A model generated the notes under the pieces. The model saw only the letters and a list, made by a program, of their open reading frames with translations, ran no database searches and had not been told where the DNA came from. DNA of 64,000 nucleotides. It comes from Collybia mongolica (lineage: Eukaryota; Basidiomycota; Agaricomycetes; Agaricales; Clitocybaceae). Of this stretch, positions 24,617-36,219 are shown piece after piece. The stretch spans positions 62,001-126,000 of the forward strand of contig JAAXNY010000008.1 of NCBI GenBank assembly GCA_013420905.1, given 5' to 3'. Both the position numbers and the translations under genes were made by a program. Numbering within the stretch: position 1 is the first letter of the stretch; every line of letters begins with the position of its first letter.

Positions 24617-27600
24617 CTTAAGACTAAGGTGCCTGCTGTAAGGAAATGCTTACTGTATCTGACTTCTGTGGTGCTTTTTTCTTTGGCGCTGTTAGCTCCG
24701 TGCTATTCAATGGTTCCATTTGTCAGGAACAAACGTTCTATGGGCGTTAAATTTTTGCGCCCTCTTGCTGTTAGGAGATGCTTGCTGTATCTGGCTTCCC
24801 TGGTTTTCCCTTCTTTGGCTCTCTTGGCTATGCCATTCAATGATTCCATTTGTCCTGCGGGATGCTCACACCTGTGTGCATTTACAGACACAATGCCGTA
24901 CATGTTGCAGGCGTCGACCACGGCGTTCTAGCAGAACCACTAGTCATCCGAGGAATGACTCAGACTTTTCTATGGAATCGTCCAATGACGTGTCCACTTC
25001 CACGTCAACTGCCCATGCCCCCTTCAACATTGTTTGCCTCCCACAAACGCGGAGGATCAGGATACGCCGAGGACGATGGAATCAATTGGTGATTGAATCT
25101 TGGTCTCATCGGAAATAACAAATACATCATGGAACAAAATCAAGGTCAGTGCTTGTGATCACCTCGGCAGTGGAGATGGCAAACTGCATATACCGGTGAG
25201 TGGGTCACACTCGTGATGAGCTGGCGGTTAGGTTCATTATGTGTTTGTGATACAGTCCATGCCCCTTAATGAACTTGGGATCAGCTCATAATTGAGTAGA
25301 TCAGGAATATCAGTTTTTATAATGAAGATCATCAAACCTACAATTTGAAACCAATTGCATCCCTATGCTATCCATATCAGTTTTGCGATCTCTCACCATA
25401 GATTCCATTCCCATGTCCTGTAATTCTCGTTGGGATAATGGATGCCCCCAGACCAAGCGAGACCCCTATAGCGGCCCAGTTTTATTGCCATATAGCTGCA
25501 GACCACGTATCCGAATACAGCTTCAGAACCGGAAATGCATCATTCATTCATCACGTCTTGCGTAGATGGTTGATGCGGTACGAGGAAAAAAATAAGAACA
25601 TCAGTTTAACAAATCTAAAAATATACAAGAAGTGATTGATTCTGGCTAGCATGTAATTCATCATATGCGGTCACTGGTCTGAATCATTTCTTAGGAGGCC
25701 GGGGCGCTACAATTGGTGGGAAACTTTGTTCTCTTTATATCTGCATGCAATATGGCGATAATCTTCTGCAGCCTGCATCAGCTCAAAAGGCGTGTCACAC
25801 TCTCGAAACGCTGACCAAGACCTTACTGAACGGGGCCGGCACAACTACATTCCCAGAAGTGAAGGTTCGAGGCTGGGTGCCACGACATATGTGAGGTTTT
25901 TTACAAGCGATGTATTACAATGGATTTATTGTATATCTTTCTGGGGATTGCTTTGTTCAGGGGGTAATCTGATTCCAGCGGAATGATTCTGTTGGTCGAT
26001 GCTTCAATGTCAAGGAGATGAGGGGTGATTTTAGGGGCATGATGTGATATTGACAAACTATCTGACTGTTAGTTATGGTTTAGAGAGTGTTAGGCGATGT
26101 TCTGTCTTTTCGCAAATAGTTCGGTTTGATTGTTTAGAGGCTGTGTCTAGGTGTATGGATAGGCATGGTTTGCGTCTGCAATCTGCAATTCCGCAAACAT
26201 TATCGCTCCTGAACTGACCACTGAAGGCGGTTAGGCAGTCCCCCGTATACTCTTATCTTTGTTGTAAGGCGATTTCGATATTTTTGTTTATTGCCAAAGA
26301 TTTGATTGGTGTAAGGCACGGGTCTTCGATCTTATTTCATCGTATCCCATGCTTAGTTCATCGTCAGATGTTTCAAAATTCTTAGGTAGGTGTAACTGCC
26401 ATTGAAGTTGGTGCGCGCCTTATCCTGGACCCAGCGAAGGTAGAAGAATACATGGGTCTATCAAAACCGCTGGATAGCTTGGTCGTATCCGTGGACTTTC
26501 CTTAAGGGTATTTTTTTGCCCCCCTTTCAAGTTTGGCTGCACGGAGCACGCACAAATCGCATGAGCATACAAGGAGATGATGCTATATCCTGCCATTTAG
26601 TTCCATTCTTTGCTCCAGCTTCAAAAGGTATGCTGATGATTTCTATTTTCCTATTGCTGCACTATGTTACCACCTTTGTAGGAACGGTTTTGTCCCTGAT
26701 GTCCGTTTCTCTGCTTGCGTCGATGTGGAGCCATTGTTCTTCTCGGCTTTAGATACCTTGTAAACCTGTGAATATGCAACAGGACGTCCTCACGTAAGCT
26801 TAAGGGGTTATCCATATTCCTGCGGGTTTCTTGTCATCACAAATAGGGATAACTGCACCTGAGATCAATGTGACTCGCCCAAATGACTGTAGTTTTTGTG
26901 GACTTAATGAAGGAACCATATTGTAGTGACAAGGGATGGGGATGTTTCGATGGCTGATACGGAGTAAGAGGTTTGATAATGAACAGGATGCGATTCCTCA
27001 TCACAAGGGAGCTGATTCTAGAAATGATGAGCCAGCTTATAGAGCAGAGTGCCCATTAGAGGGGGGACTCATCGAGTGGTATCAAATATCACCAGATCGG
27101 ATTTGTTACCACAGGCTATGGGTTCCCTGTGGCTCAAGCATGAACGATAAATTATGATACCCCTTGACACTCCAGGGCAAGCCCTCCTATTAGCTCAGCC
27201 ATTGTCGTTTCTAAGTAGGAAATGCATCCGGTACAAGCAAAATTTAATGTGCACGTCATGATAATTATCCAATAGAATACACCATTTTCCGGCTGGCCCA
27301 CATTCGACAACAATCGTCCGTCACCTGGGGGGGTTTGGACCTGCTTCAATTCATTTTTCGCCATACCATGGCCCAAAGACGTGAGTGAGCAAGAGCGCAG
27401 TTACTTGATATTAATATGTGTTTCAAGAGCTTTTAAGGGGCCACACACCGTTTGTGAAAATAGATATGTGTACGTCACTCCACCAGACATGTGGGTTGCA
27501 TGGGTACATGGTGGGTGATTTCTACTAGTACATGGTCTGAGGGCTGTTTTCTCAGTTTTGTCAACGCGAAACAGAACTACTGAATAGGTGACAGTGTCTC

Positions 27601-29787
27601 CCGAATTTCCAAGGGTTCCGGGGACGACTCAGTGGAGAAAAAGTCGGGTGTGTCGGACGGAGTTAGTCGGGATTTAGATCACTAGGAAAATCCAGGGGGT
27701 CACGTGATAGCAGGAACGTGCAACAAATGCTGTCGTGGGGTGATACCAATCAGGCTGGCGAGACGCCCAACTGCTACTTTTTGCTACCACCGATGATATT
27801 TAGAGGTAAGTCTTCAAATCCTAGATGTAAAACGATCCATATACATCAATACACACAGTGACAAGTGGCTTTTGCATGTAGGTGACAGTGTTTCTTATCG
27901 ACGATCCATGGTCTATCACGAAAATGAACTCAATTGCACCTTTGATAGTCGTATTTCTTCAAAGTGCACTCTGAACTCGTACTGTTAAAAACACCTCATC
28001 TAAAACCAGAGAGTGTGGAGGCTTCGCTATTTGAATGTGCGATTCTGATTCATCTTGATCATCACAATGCTCATGTCAGATAATGTTCGAGAGTAAGTCT
28101 TACCAGTAATTCCTATTTTACATATCGTGGTAGTTGACACATCAAGCCAGCGTTAGATCCATTACCTGGCTTTTGTTCCACGGCACTGTGCTTGCTTTGT
28201 GATTTTTATGATGCTCCCATCTTGTCAATCTTTTTGTCAAAGTAAATGCCTACCCACCTACATTTCCTCATCACAATGGGGTACAGCAAGATTACCCGCC
28301 ATCTCAGGATTTGTCTATCCCACAATGGTGCTCAGCCGAGTCCGTGTAAACAAGGCTACTTAATTTATCTAACGCACAACCATGCCACGATCACAAACTA
28401 ACTTTGGATCGATAGCTCACATCTATCTAGCTCCGTTACGTGGTGTCGGAAGATGCACGTCACAATCCACAAAAAAACCTGACATGCCTTAACTCTTTCA
28501 TAGGGTCCGACATATATTTTGGGGTTAGTCGGAATCATGGAATATATTTACTGATTACCATATGGCATCAATTCTTTTCTCCCTTTGGGTGACTTACTTG
28601 GGTTTTCTCTCAAGCAGATTGTATAATTCTTACAAATTTGTTTGGGAGGACGTACGAGGAAATTATTTACTTTATCTCTCTCTTCGATGCCATCACTCGG
28701 CATATATATTCCCTTCTTAATTTACCTTGGCCCAAATACCCAATGGAATAGCAAAAAAAATAGTGGAAGCACCAGAGGACCCACATAGAAACGGTTCTCA
28801 CAGGCTGACAAGTCAAGTTGAGTTCTGTTCATTCCGTGTCAAACCCCGAATCTTTTGCCGTCATGGCCTTATCGGCTATGTTTCTCAAAGCTAACATATG
28901 TTAACATTCTCTGATTGTTTGCTCCCACCTGATCGCATATCACTTTATAACAGTACAATCATGTCTTATTTTTGAACGAATGTGTAATTAATCATTGTCA
29001 TGCAGCTATTTCTGTCCAAAAGTAGGTTCTGACACCCACATCAGATGTTCTGAACAATCCCAGAGCCCGACGCACGCCATTGGTAGCAAAGATTGATGCA
29101 GCCATATTTCAAGGACAAACACTTTGGTAAGTTTTGGTGGCGCTTCAATGGAGGACCTTCCGAACAGGGTAGGAAAAGACAACTGACAATAGATAGGTCA
29201 ATAATTTATCCCACGCAGAACGTCAGTGATGAATATTAAAATCTGCGTCAAGATATCAGCGGCCGCAAGTACGAATTCGCCAAACTTTAGAACTTTGGGC
29301 GGGTACGTCAGATGCAATTACATCTGTCTAACTGTACTCAGCCTTATACTCCCATCACCAGTCGTCAATGAAACTCATTGTGTTTCGGCCTTCTTTTGCG
29401 CAAAAATCATTTGGCCGAGAATAGAGAAGCAATCCAATTTGTCAGTTGAAAGTCAGTCCACAGCTTCCTTAGAACTGGGTGGAGGCCTTACAGTCATAAG
29501 AGTATAAAGATGTCCACCCAATAACCCACAGATTGATGTACATTTGATGTAGAATCATCAATCATCTGTTAAACGGCTTTTTTTTGACTTATTGATATAG
29601 AATATTGGGTTACATGACTATGTTACATCCCTCCTCTGGTAAGCCTTCCCCACACACTGGCTCAACTCGATGTTTAAGTGGATTTTGCATGATGTCCTGC
29701 TTTTTCCAGATATTCTAACCCGGATGACGTGAAGGGCGAAATAAAAAGACAGCTCTAGAATCTACCCCAACTCTACCTTGGTGTTTA

Positions 29788-31170
29788 TCATCAGCAAATC
29801 CTGGGTCCCCTGCAGAGATCTGCTAGCAGCCCTGCATAGATACCCATAGACATCCATAGTGCCGTAGATGCCATAGAGTAGGTTCTGTTGCTGTACACCT
29901 CTGTGCAGACCTCCATAGCTCTCAGCAGTTATAGCTAAATTTATGCTCATCTGTAAAGTGCTACGAGGTTCTGGATAGTTCCACTTATTACTGGGCAGAG
30001 CATGAGAGATTATGGTTCCAGTCTGTAGACACACTCGTTGCTTTTGAGATTTGTACAGTCCAGGAGAATAGGGCAGACAGTATTCCATTACATTGCCGCA
30101 TTTTTAGTGAGGTGGGATTATTGTCTATGAATTTAATAGGTAATGAGGATTACTCTAACCAAGTCTGACAGTCAATCAATAACATTACAGAGTCCCAGGC
30201 CATTGAGTATACTAACCTACAGTAGGCACAGGTGCAGGGCAATCTGTTTCTGGCAGTTAGTGTAAATGGGTACAAATGAGTGTTCACCTACCAATGATGC
30301 CTCAGGTTGATCATACAGTGCCATATGACTGTTCTGCCACAGGTTATTATGTGTAGAACTGTAGTGCAAGAGCATGCTTACCCTGACTTGTAGATGTTAA
30401 CAAAGGTGACATTTTCCCATGGTAAACCCAGCCCTGCCAGCACTGCAGACTTCTTCGGCCAGCTTTCTGAATTGCGTCATGATCCACAGACACCCTTAGT
30501 CTTGGTCCAAGACACTGAGTTCTTCCTTGTTGGTCTGGTCTTGTCTAGCATGGCTGGTCATTGAACATTGAGACATGGAATTGTAAGGTGGGAGGAATTT
30601 GCCTCATAAACAGAACTTCAAATTGCCAGCTCAGACCTCTGACAACATGGCAATACAGTTAAACCCAATGCTGGTAGACCCATGACACTTCACATGACAG
30701 GTGTGGTAATCACACAGTACAACCTGGCAACACCATACCCGTACCTGCCACACCACAGTTTGAACCAAGCTGTGCCCAACACTAGTCTTGGAGAATTCAG
30801 AATGGAACTTCATCTTGAGATGTTCAACCCAGCATTCATTGCCCTATCATGCAGTATGCATCCTAAGTAAACTTAGACAAGGCACAAAAACCTGTATTTT
30901 GCATACATACAATAATGTTGGATTTTGAATTTTGAGTAAGTTCGGCCCAATTTTGCACAACCTGCCAAACCAAGCATATCCCTGGGCAGATAAGGTAGTA
31001 AATATACAGAACTGTGTAGAAGTATGAGCCACTATGGATATCAGGACAGACAGGGTGGATTCTACACACAACTGCAAAGCACTGCAGAGTTCAGTACAAC
31101 ATCTATGGATGACTATGGGCACTACAAGGTCTGTCAGCTGATTGTGAGAAAAATCAGGGTTTGCTGATGA
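29788..31170. mobile_element. Non-autonomous insertion with TCATCAGCAAAYCCTG termini, 1383 bp
   Basis: The left end TCATCAGCAAATCCTG (29788-29803) matches the reverse complement of the right end (31155-31170) at 15 of 16 positions. Copy A is continuous at the corresponding point (about 6120-6140), so this is a filled site against an empty site. Left and right flanks together equal the empty site, so no target duplication is visible. The interior is CpG-poor and has no convincing coding frame. Its first bases resemble those of the 24009 insertion (TCATCAGYAA), suggesting one family. Confidence 0.7.
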
Positions 31171-31987
31171 TGTTACTTGTTTGCTAGTATGTGCCAGTTT
31201 GAGCACATCCATAAGGGATATGTGTGTGAATCCCATCATTGTGGAAAATCATGTCAACTGAAATACTATACAAGGGCCTAGTGTGTGATCTGAGAGGATT
31301 TTGCGTCTTTGAATAGATAGATGTTAACATGAACCACCATTAATGGCACGGGGATTGTTAAATGCTAACATCCTCCCTATTCAGAAATGAACTTGATGTC
31401 AACTACGATCTATCCACATCAACACAGATTTCTTGTTGTAAGATGTATTGTGATCGCTGATATTTTATATCCTGGCTGATGAATACTAGCGCAGACTATT
31501 AGGCTACTCCAGATTGGGAGTCATCAATTTGTACTGTAATCTTTGAAACTTCTGCAGGCCGAAGTAAGCCCCATTTAATGTTCTGATTTGTTACAAAAAT
31601 AACTTAAACTCATCATTCCATAACCACACCAGGGGTTGCTAAAGATGTGTAAACTTCCACAGAAGTCAGCCATTGATTCTTAAGCAATAGGGAATGTGAA
31701 GACATTTCTTGCAAAACAGCTGAGGATGTAGCAAATATGTCTGTTGAGTCTCACAAAAGCTCCTTGCCTTTCATATTTGTACAGTTTTTAAGTGGCATAT
31801 ACTTGTTGTGAGTACACAGGGAAGATTGAATATGGTGAGCAGTTGCATTGGTATTACCTGCAATATTCCCATACAGCACTACCAACCCAATGGTACATAC
31901 TTGCATGTATCATTTCATTGCAAGGTCCCCTTCAATGTGCCAATCTAAAGTATCAGGCATTTTTCACTAGTAGAATATATTCAGGTA

Positions 31988-34852
31988 GGTATGCTACAAT
32001 GGAATGTACCATATGGTCCAGTGGGTGTATACAATGTAGTGTATGGTACAGTCTGTGGACACTACATTGTCCGCTACAATATAAATATGTAACTACATGT
32101 AGTTGTACCATATGGTTCTAGTGGACCATGCATGGCCCCCCAACAGATAGACATGTATTTCCATATGGCCGTACAGCAATGATATTTTGCATGGACTACA
32201 TACATAAGCATGGTTTACACTATTGGTTGCATAGATAAGGGGATTAGTAAGTATGAGAAATAGAATGCATATATGGAGTTTAGAGATAAGAATCAGCTGA
32301 TGTTGGTAAGCATGTGTAATCAGTAGTATGTAAGGAGAAAAGAGTGAATAGAACATGTGAATAGGGAATTTGTAACAGTTATCATTTATACACTCATATG
32401 CTGCCATATGCCTTGAGATTATCTCAGCATAATGTTTCTCTTCCAAAGCCTACAGCCATATTTGTATACAATCCAGGATGGAGATTTAAATGTAAAGCAG
32501 CTCTGTTTATAAGCATTTATGCCAATGGCCATGTTTTTGAGGTGCTGAGGCCATCTCTTGCCAAGGCTGGTCAGTGCTGAGCTGACTTCCAAGACCTATA
32601 GCCATGTTTCTATACAATCCAGGGTGGATACCTGAACACACACAGCTCTATATCTAAGCATTGCCACCAGTAGCTGTGTTTTTCAGGTGCTGAGGCTGCC
32701 TGTTGCTGAGGCTGGACAGTGCCAAGCTGGCTTCTAAGACCTATGATCATGTTTCTATACAATCCAGGACACAAATTTAAATCCATGCAGCTCTGTATCT
32801 GTGCATTGGCACTAGTAGCCATTTTTTTAGGTGCTGAGGTGGTCTGTTATCAAGCCAATCCATTGCTGAACCAATCCATTGCCAAGGCCAGTCAGTGCCG
32901 AGCCAATCCATTGCCGAGGCTGGCCAGTGCCAAGCCAATCCGTTGCTGAGGCTGGCCAGTGCCAAGCCAATCTGTGCAGAGGCCAATCTTTATCCAAAAC
33001 ATCTGGCCATGTTTCCATACAATCCAGAATACAGATTTAAATATACACTTAACCCAAGACTGGCCAGAGTGTGTCAAGTTCAATTCAAGGCTAGCTAGAT
33101 TGTGCCAATGTCAATCCAAGGCTAGCCAAATTATGCCAAGTCCAAGACCAGCCAATCCTTAGCCAAAGCCTATGGCCATGTTTACAATCTAGGATACAGA
33201 TTATAATATACACTTAATCCAAGGTGGCCAGACTGTGCCAAGTTCAATCCAAGCCAAAGCTATTGGCCATGTGCTGAGGGTCTGTTCCATTGTGGCCAAA
33301 GTTTGGCACCAATTTCAGACTGCAAAGCTAATCATCATGAGCTGAGTCTGTGCCAAATATGATTGGTGTACAGCCACATGGATGGGGCCATGTGTGTTCC
33401 ACTAGAATTGCCATATGGCCGAGGACTACATGTAGTCCATGCTGAATATCATTGCTATACAGTGATAGGGCCCAAAATTGTTTGCACTTATAAAGTCAAC
33501 AAGTAAGGCTATTAGTATCATTTCTAATAACCAAGTAAATGGTAATAGAGGATTAGAGTCGAGCTCTGAGACAGCTAATCAGAGTGAACTAGTCTAATGG
33601 GTAATACACTATCAGTACAGAGGACTATGAGTACGGCCTATTATTAGTCCTATTCACCATGCCCAGTTACAACCCCGGTATCTTAATTCATAAGTAACCG
33701 TTGTAGTATGATATCATTAGTCCGGGGATCATCATTAATAGGAGAAGTAATTGTAAATTCGGGACTTGCACAACCCAAGCCTAGTCAGGGGCACTTGGTG
33801 TTAACTACCAGAAGAAATGGGACACCATAAATACCAACTGGAATGATCAGGAGAAGTAAAAGACAGTGCCATGCTGTTTTAAATAACCAAGCGTGTGGCC
33901 AGGCATTGATAAGAGTTTAGCCAGCTCTTTTGATATTGGCTAAGTAACAAGTTATGACATAATTGGCATGTATGGCATGCGTGCCAAGTCATAGAGGATG
34001 AGTCAGCATTAAATACAAGACCCTTGGCGTGGGGGAGCATTGTTCCATATAAAATTTACAATTCTTTAGGATATTTAGTTTATACACTATAAATAGACTG
34101 TAGATAAGTAGCGCAAAGGCAAGGAATCTTGCCCCCACTTCGCACTACTATAGGGTATACAAATCATATTTGTTGAAACACTATTGCGTGTGTGAATTAA
34201 AGATTGGATTGCTTCAAGTTGTCTTGATTGGAATTGTTTCGAAGCATTTGGTTGAAGAGATCACAGAATTGAAGAGTCCAGTTCATTTGGAACTTAGTAC
34301 TTGCATTGTCTGTTGGAATTACTAGGTGCTTGGCCTTTAGTGCACTTGGACTTATAGATCCATTTGGGATTGTTAATAATTGAACATACACTTGGTACTC
34401 AGTCTATTGGATCGAAAGATATTATAAAAATATACCTAGCAAGCCTTAAACTTGTGTTAGGGCTTTGTCCGAATCAAACCCGTTGAGAGATCAGTGAAAA
34501 AGGCCTTGACTAGTACTATTAAAAACTTAGTGCTTCCAAGCACTTGAACCTGAACTCAAACAGGCAATTCCTACCGTTTGTGTGTTGATTATTAGATTTG
34601 GTGTGTGTGTGTGTAAGAGATTACATTACATAGCATCAGCACACTTATAGCCCAGGAGCCCCCTTTCAATGACCATACAGAAATACATGTCTATCTGTTG
34701 GGGTCATGTGTGGTGTGCTAGAACTGTATGGTATGACTACATGTAGTTACATATTTATATTGTAGCAGACAATGTAGTGTCTGCAGACCATACCATACAC
34801 TACATTGTATACACCTGCTGGACTGTATGATATGTTACACTGTAGCTTACAT
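31988..34852. mobile_element. CpG-poor foldback-type element with ~180-bp inverted arms
   Basis: The left arm, about 31988-32168, contains GTGTATACAATGTAGTG, CTACAATATAAATATGTAAC and CCAACAGATAGACATGTATT. It is repeated inverted in the right arm, about 34672-34852. A third partial inverted copy sits at about 33400-33465 (related to 32160-32215), so the element is nested or rearranged. The interior has tandem repeats (32450-33260) and an LTR-like stretch. No transposase frame was recognised. CpG is very sparse throughout, unlike the flanking gene block. Confidence 0.65.
32455..33260 (+). repeat. Degenerate tandem repeat, ~145-bp unit
   Basis: The unit start GCCATGTTTCTATACAATCC recurs with variation at about 32455, 32601, 32745, 33005 and 33174, so the first units are about 145 bp long. 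A shorter repeat of about 30 bp (CCAATCCRTTGCYGAGGCTG-like) is amplified at 32850-32990. Confidence 0.6.
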
Positions 34853-34870
34853 GTGATATATTATCAGTGC

Positions 34871-36219
34871 TGAGAAAAATGGGGCTTACTCAAAGTAATT
34901 GTCTGCGAATCAGGATTCGTATGCCAAATAAAAATATTGCTACCTTTTCGAAGGCTTTCTGCGAGGTCAAGCATGGGCCAGGAGGAGTAGCTTGTCGATT
35001 CACCTTTAGCCTGATGAGTTATATTGAAGTTGGATGTCATGCCTGATTAGATGTCGTTCTAGAGGAGCCGCGTGATTCATCGTGATTCAACCGACTCGGC
35101 CATATGTTACACCCACCATGTAATATCATGAATAATTGTTCCGAAAAAAATCCAAATAGATAGGATTCTCCATATCGATTTTCCCTCATCACAAATACAT
35201 CCATCTTGGCGAGTGAGTCGACTTTCTCCTCTTGGTTAGACTTACAAAGCTCTGTGATCCAGGGGAAACCCACATGTGGCGGTGGCCAAGGCCAGTAGCG
35301 GCGCACAGATCTTCCATTGACGAGTCTGGCCACACCCACCTATTTCCACCCGCCAGCGACGAATTGAATACTGTCCGTGGCCATTTGCCAGTGTAACATG
35401 GGGCCGGGAAGGCAGTTTTAATAACAGGTCGTTTTAATGACTGTGTTCACTGTAACTCCTCAATGCCAGCTACGAAGTAAAAATGTTCTATGAATGGATG
35501 GATATCATTGCAAGCGATTCAGTTCAAACCTATCCTCCGCGGAAAATAACGAGCTAACTATTGCGTTATAGTTGTGCTTGTGCCAAGCTCTGACCCTCGA
35601 GGAATAAAAAGGAAAGAGTGACGAAAGTAGTACATCAATAACCCAAATTTGATGACAAGTGTAGCCCCAATTCATGGACTTGATACCTGCTTCTTCGGAG
35701 GTAAAGAGGCTACAGGACGACCGCGTCACGGCAGACAAGCCATGTAATACTATGTGCGCGAGGTCTGATCTACTCAGCTGCTGGGTACTGTTTCTGGGTT
35801 TAATTAATAAGGTGTTAACACTGACTAAAATTTGCAGTAGAACGAGGAGACGAAGAACTACCATATCATTAAATTTACAGAAAGCGGCGCTTATCATTTA
35901 AATGAAATCACACTTTCCGGCTTCACTCAGACGATTCCCAAGGTTTGACTAAGGTTGATCCTGGTTTTTTTTTGTGGAACATATGCGCCTTTGTGTGCTC
36001 AAAAGGTTTGCAGCATGTCCGAGGTTGCGTCAAAATCCGAACGGCCAACGATGATCTACCACAACAGATTAATTAATGTCTCCATTCACGTCAATTTGCT
36101 TGATATTTTGACTGCACCTTTTGATATCGATACTGTATAAACTGTATTATAAACGGACAGCTGTACAAGGTAGATGAGAAAGACGACACTAGGTCCGAAC
36201 GGCCATCATCGTACCATCA
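34871..36219. other. Intergenic block left of the transcription factor gene
   Basis: CpG becomes normal again from about 34.9 kb. A minus-strand exon-like frame covers 35037-35339, and a 130-codon frame covers 35505-35897 (listed separately). Neither was recognised. Confidence 0.35.
35505..35897 (-). CDS. Hypothetical ORF, 130 aa, possible secreted or anchored protein
   Basis: The frame runs from ATG 35897, with a second ATG at codon 12 followed by the hydrophobic stretch VVLRLLVLLQILVSVNTLLI, which resembles a signal sequence. Three cysteines follow. No family was recognised, and no TATA or splice evidence was found. It lies 323 nt downstream of the stop codon of the minus-strand transcription factor gene. 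Confidence 0.25.
   Translation of the reverse strand: MISAAFCKFNDMVVLRLLVLLQILVSVNTLLIKPRNSTQQLSRSDLAHIVLHGLSAVTRSSCSLFTSEEAGIKSMNWGYTCHQIWVIDVLLSSLFPFYSSRVRAWHKHNYNAIVSSLFSAEDRFELNRLQ

Larger units (their letters stand above)
23841..31745 (+). repeat. Copy B of the ~6 kb direct repeat, CpG-decayed, with two insertions
   Basis: It is collinear with 541-6716 apart from two inserted segments, 24009-24616 and 29788-31170. Substitutions against copy A are often CG to TG or CA. For example GCGATGCGTCGCAATG near 2139 corresponds to GCGATGTATTACAATG near 25905. This fits cytosine methylation and deamination of this copy. The end at about 31745 abuts the foldback element. No coding frame is conserved between the copies. 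Confidence 0.8.

Noticed and set aside
29788..31170. Helitron interpretation of the 1.38 kb insertion
   Set aside because: The lack of a target duplication and the TC start fit, but the 3' end lacks CTRR with a hairpin, and the 16-bp terminal inverted repeats argue for a cut-and-paste type element.
32850..32990. CRISPR-like repeat-spacer pattern
   Set aside because: Repeats of about 30 bp are degenerate and contiguous with no unique spacers, and the genome is eukaryotic; this is a decayed tandem array.
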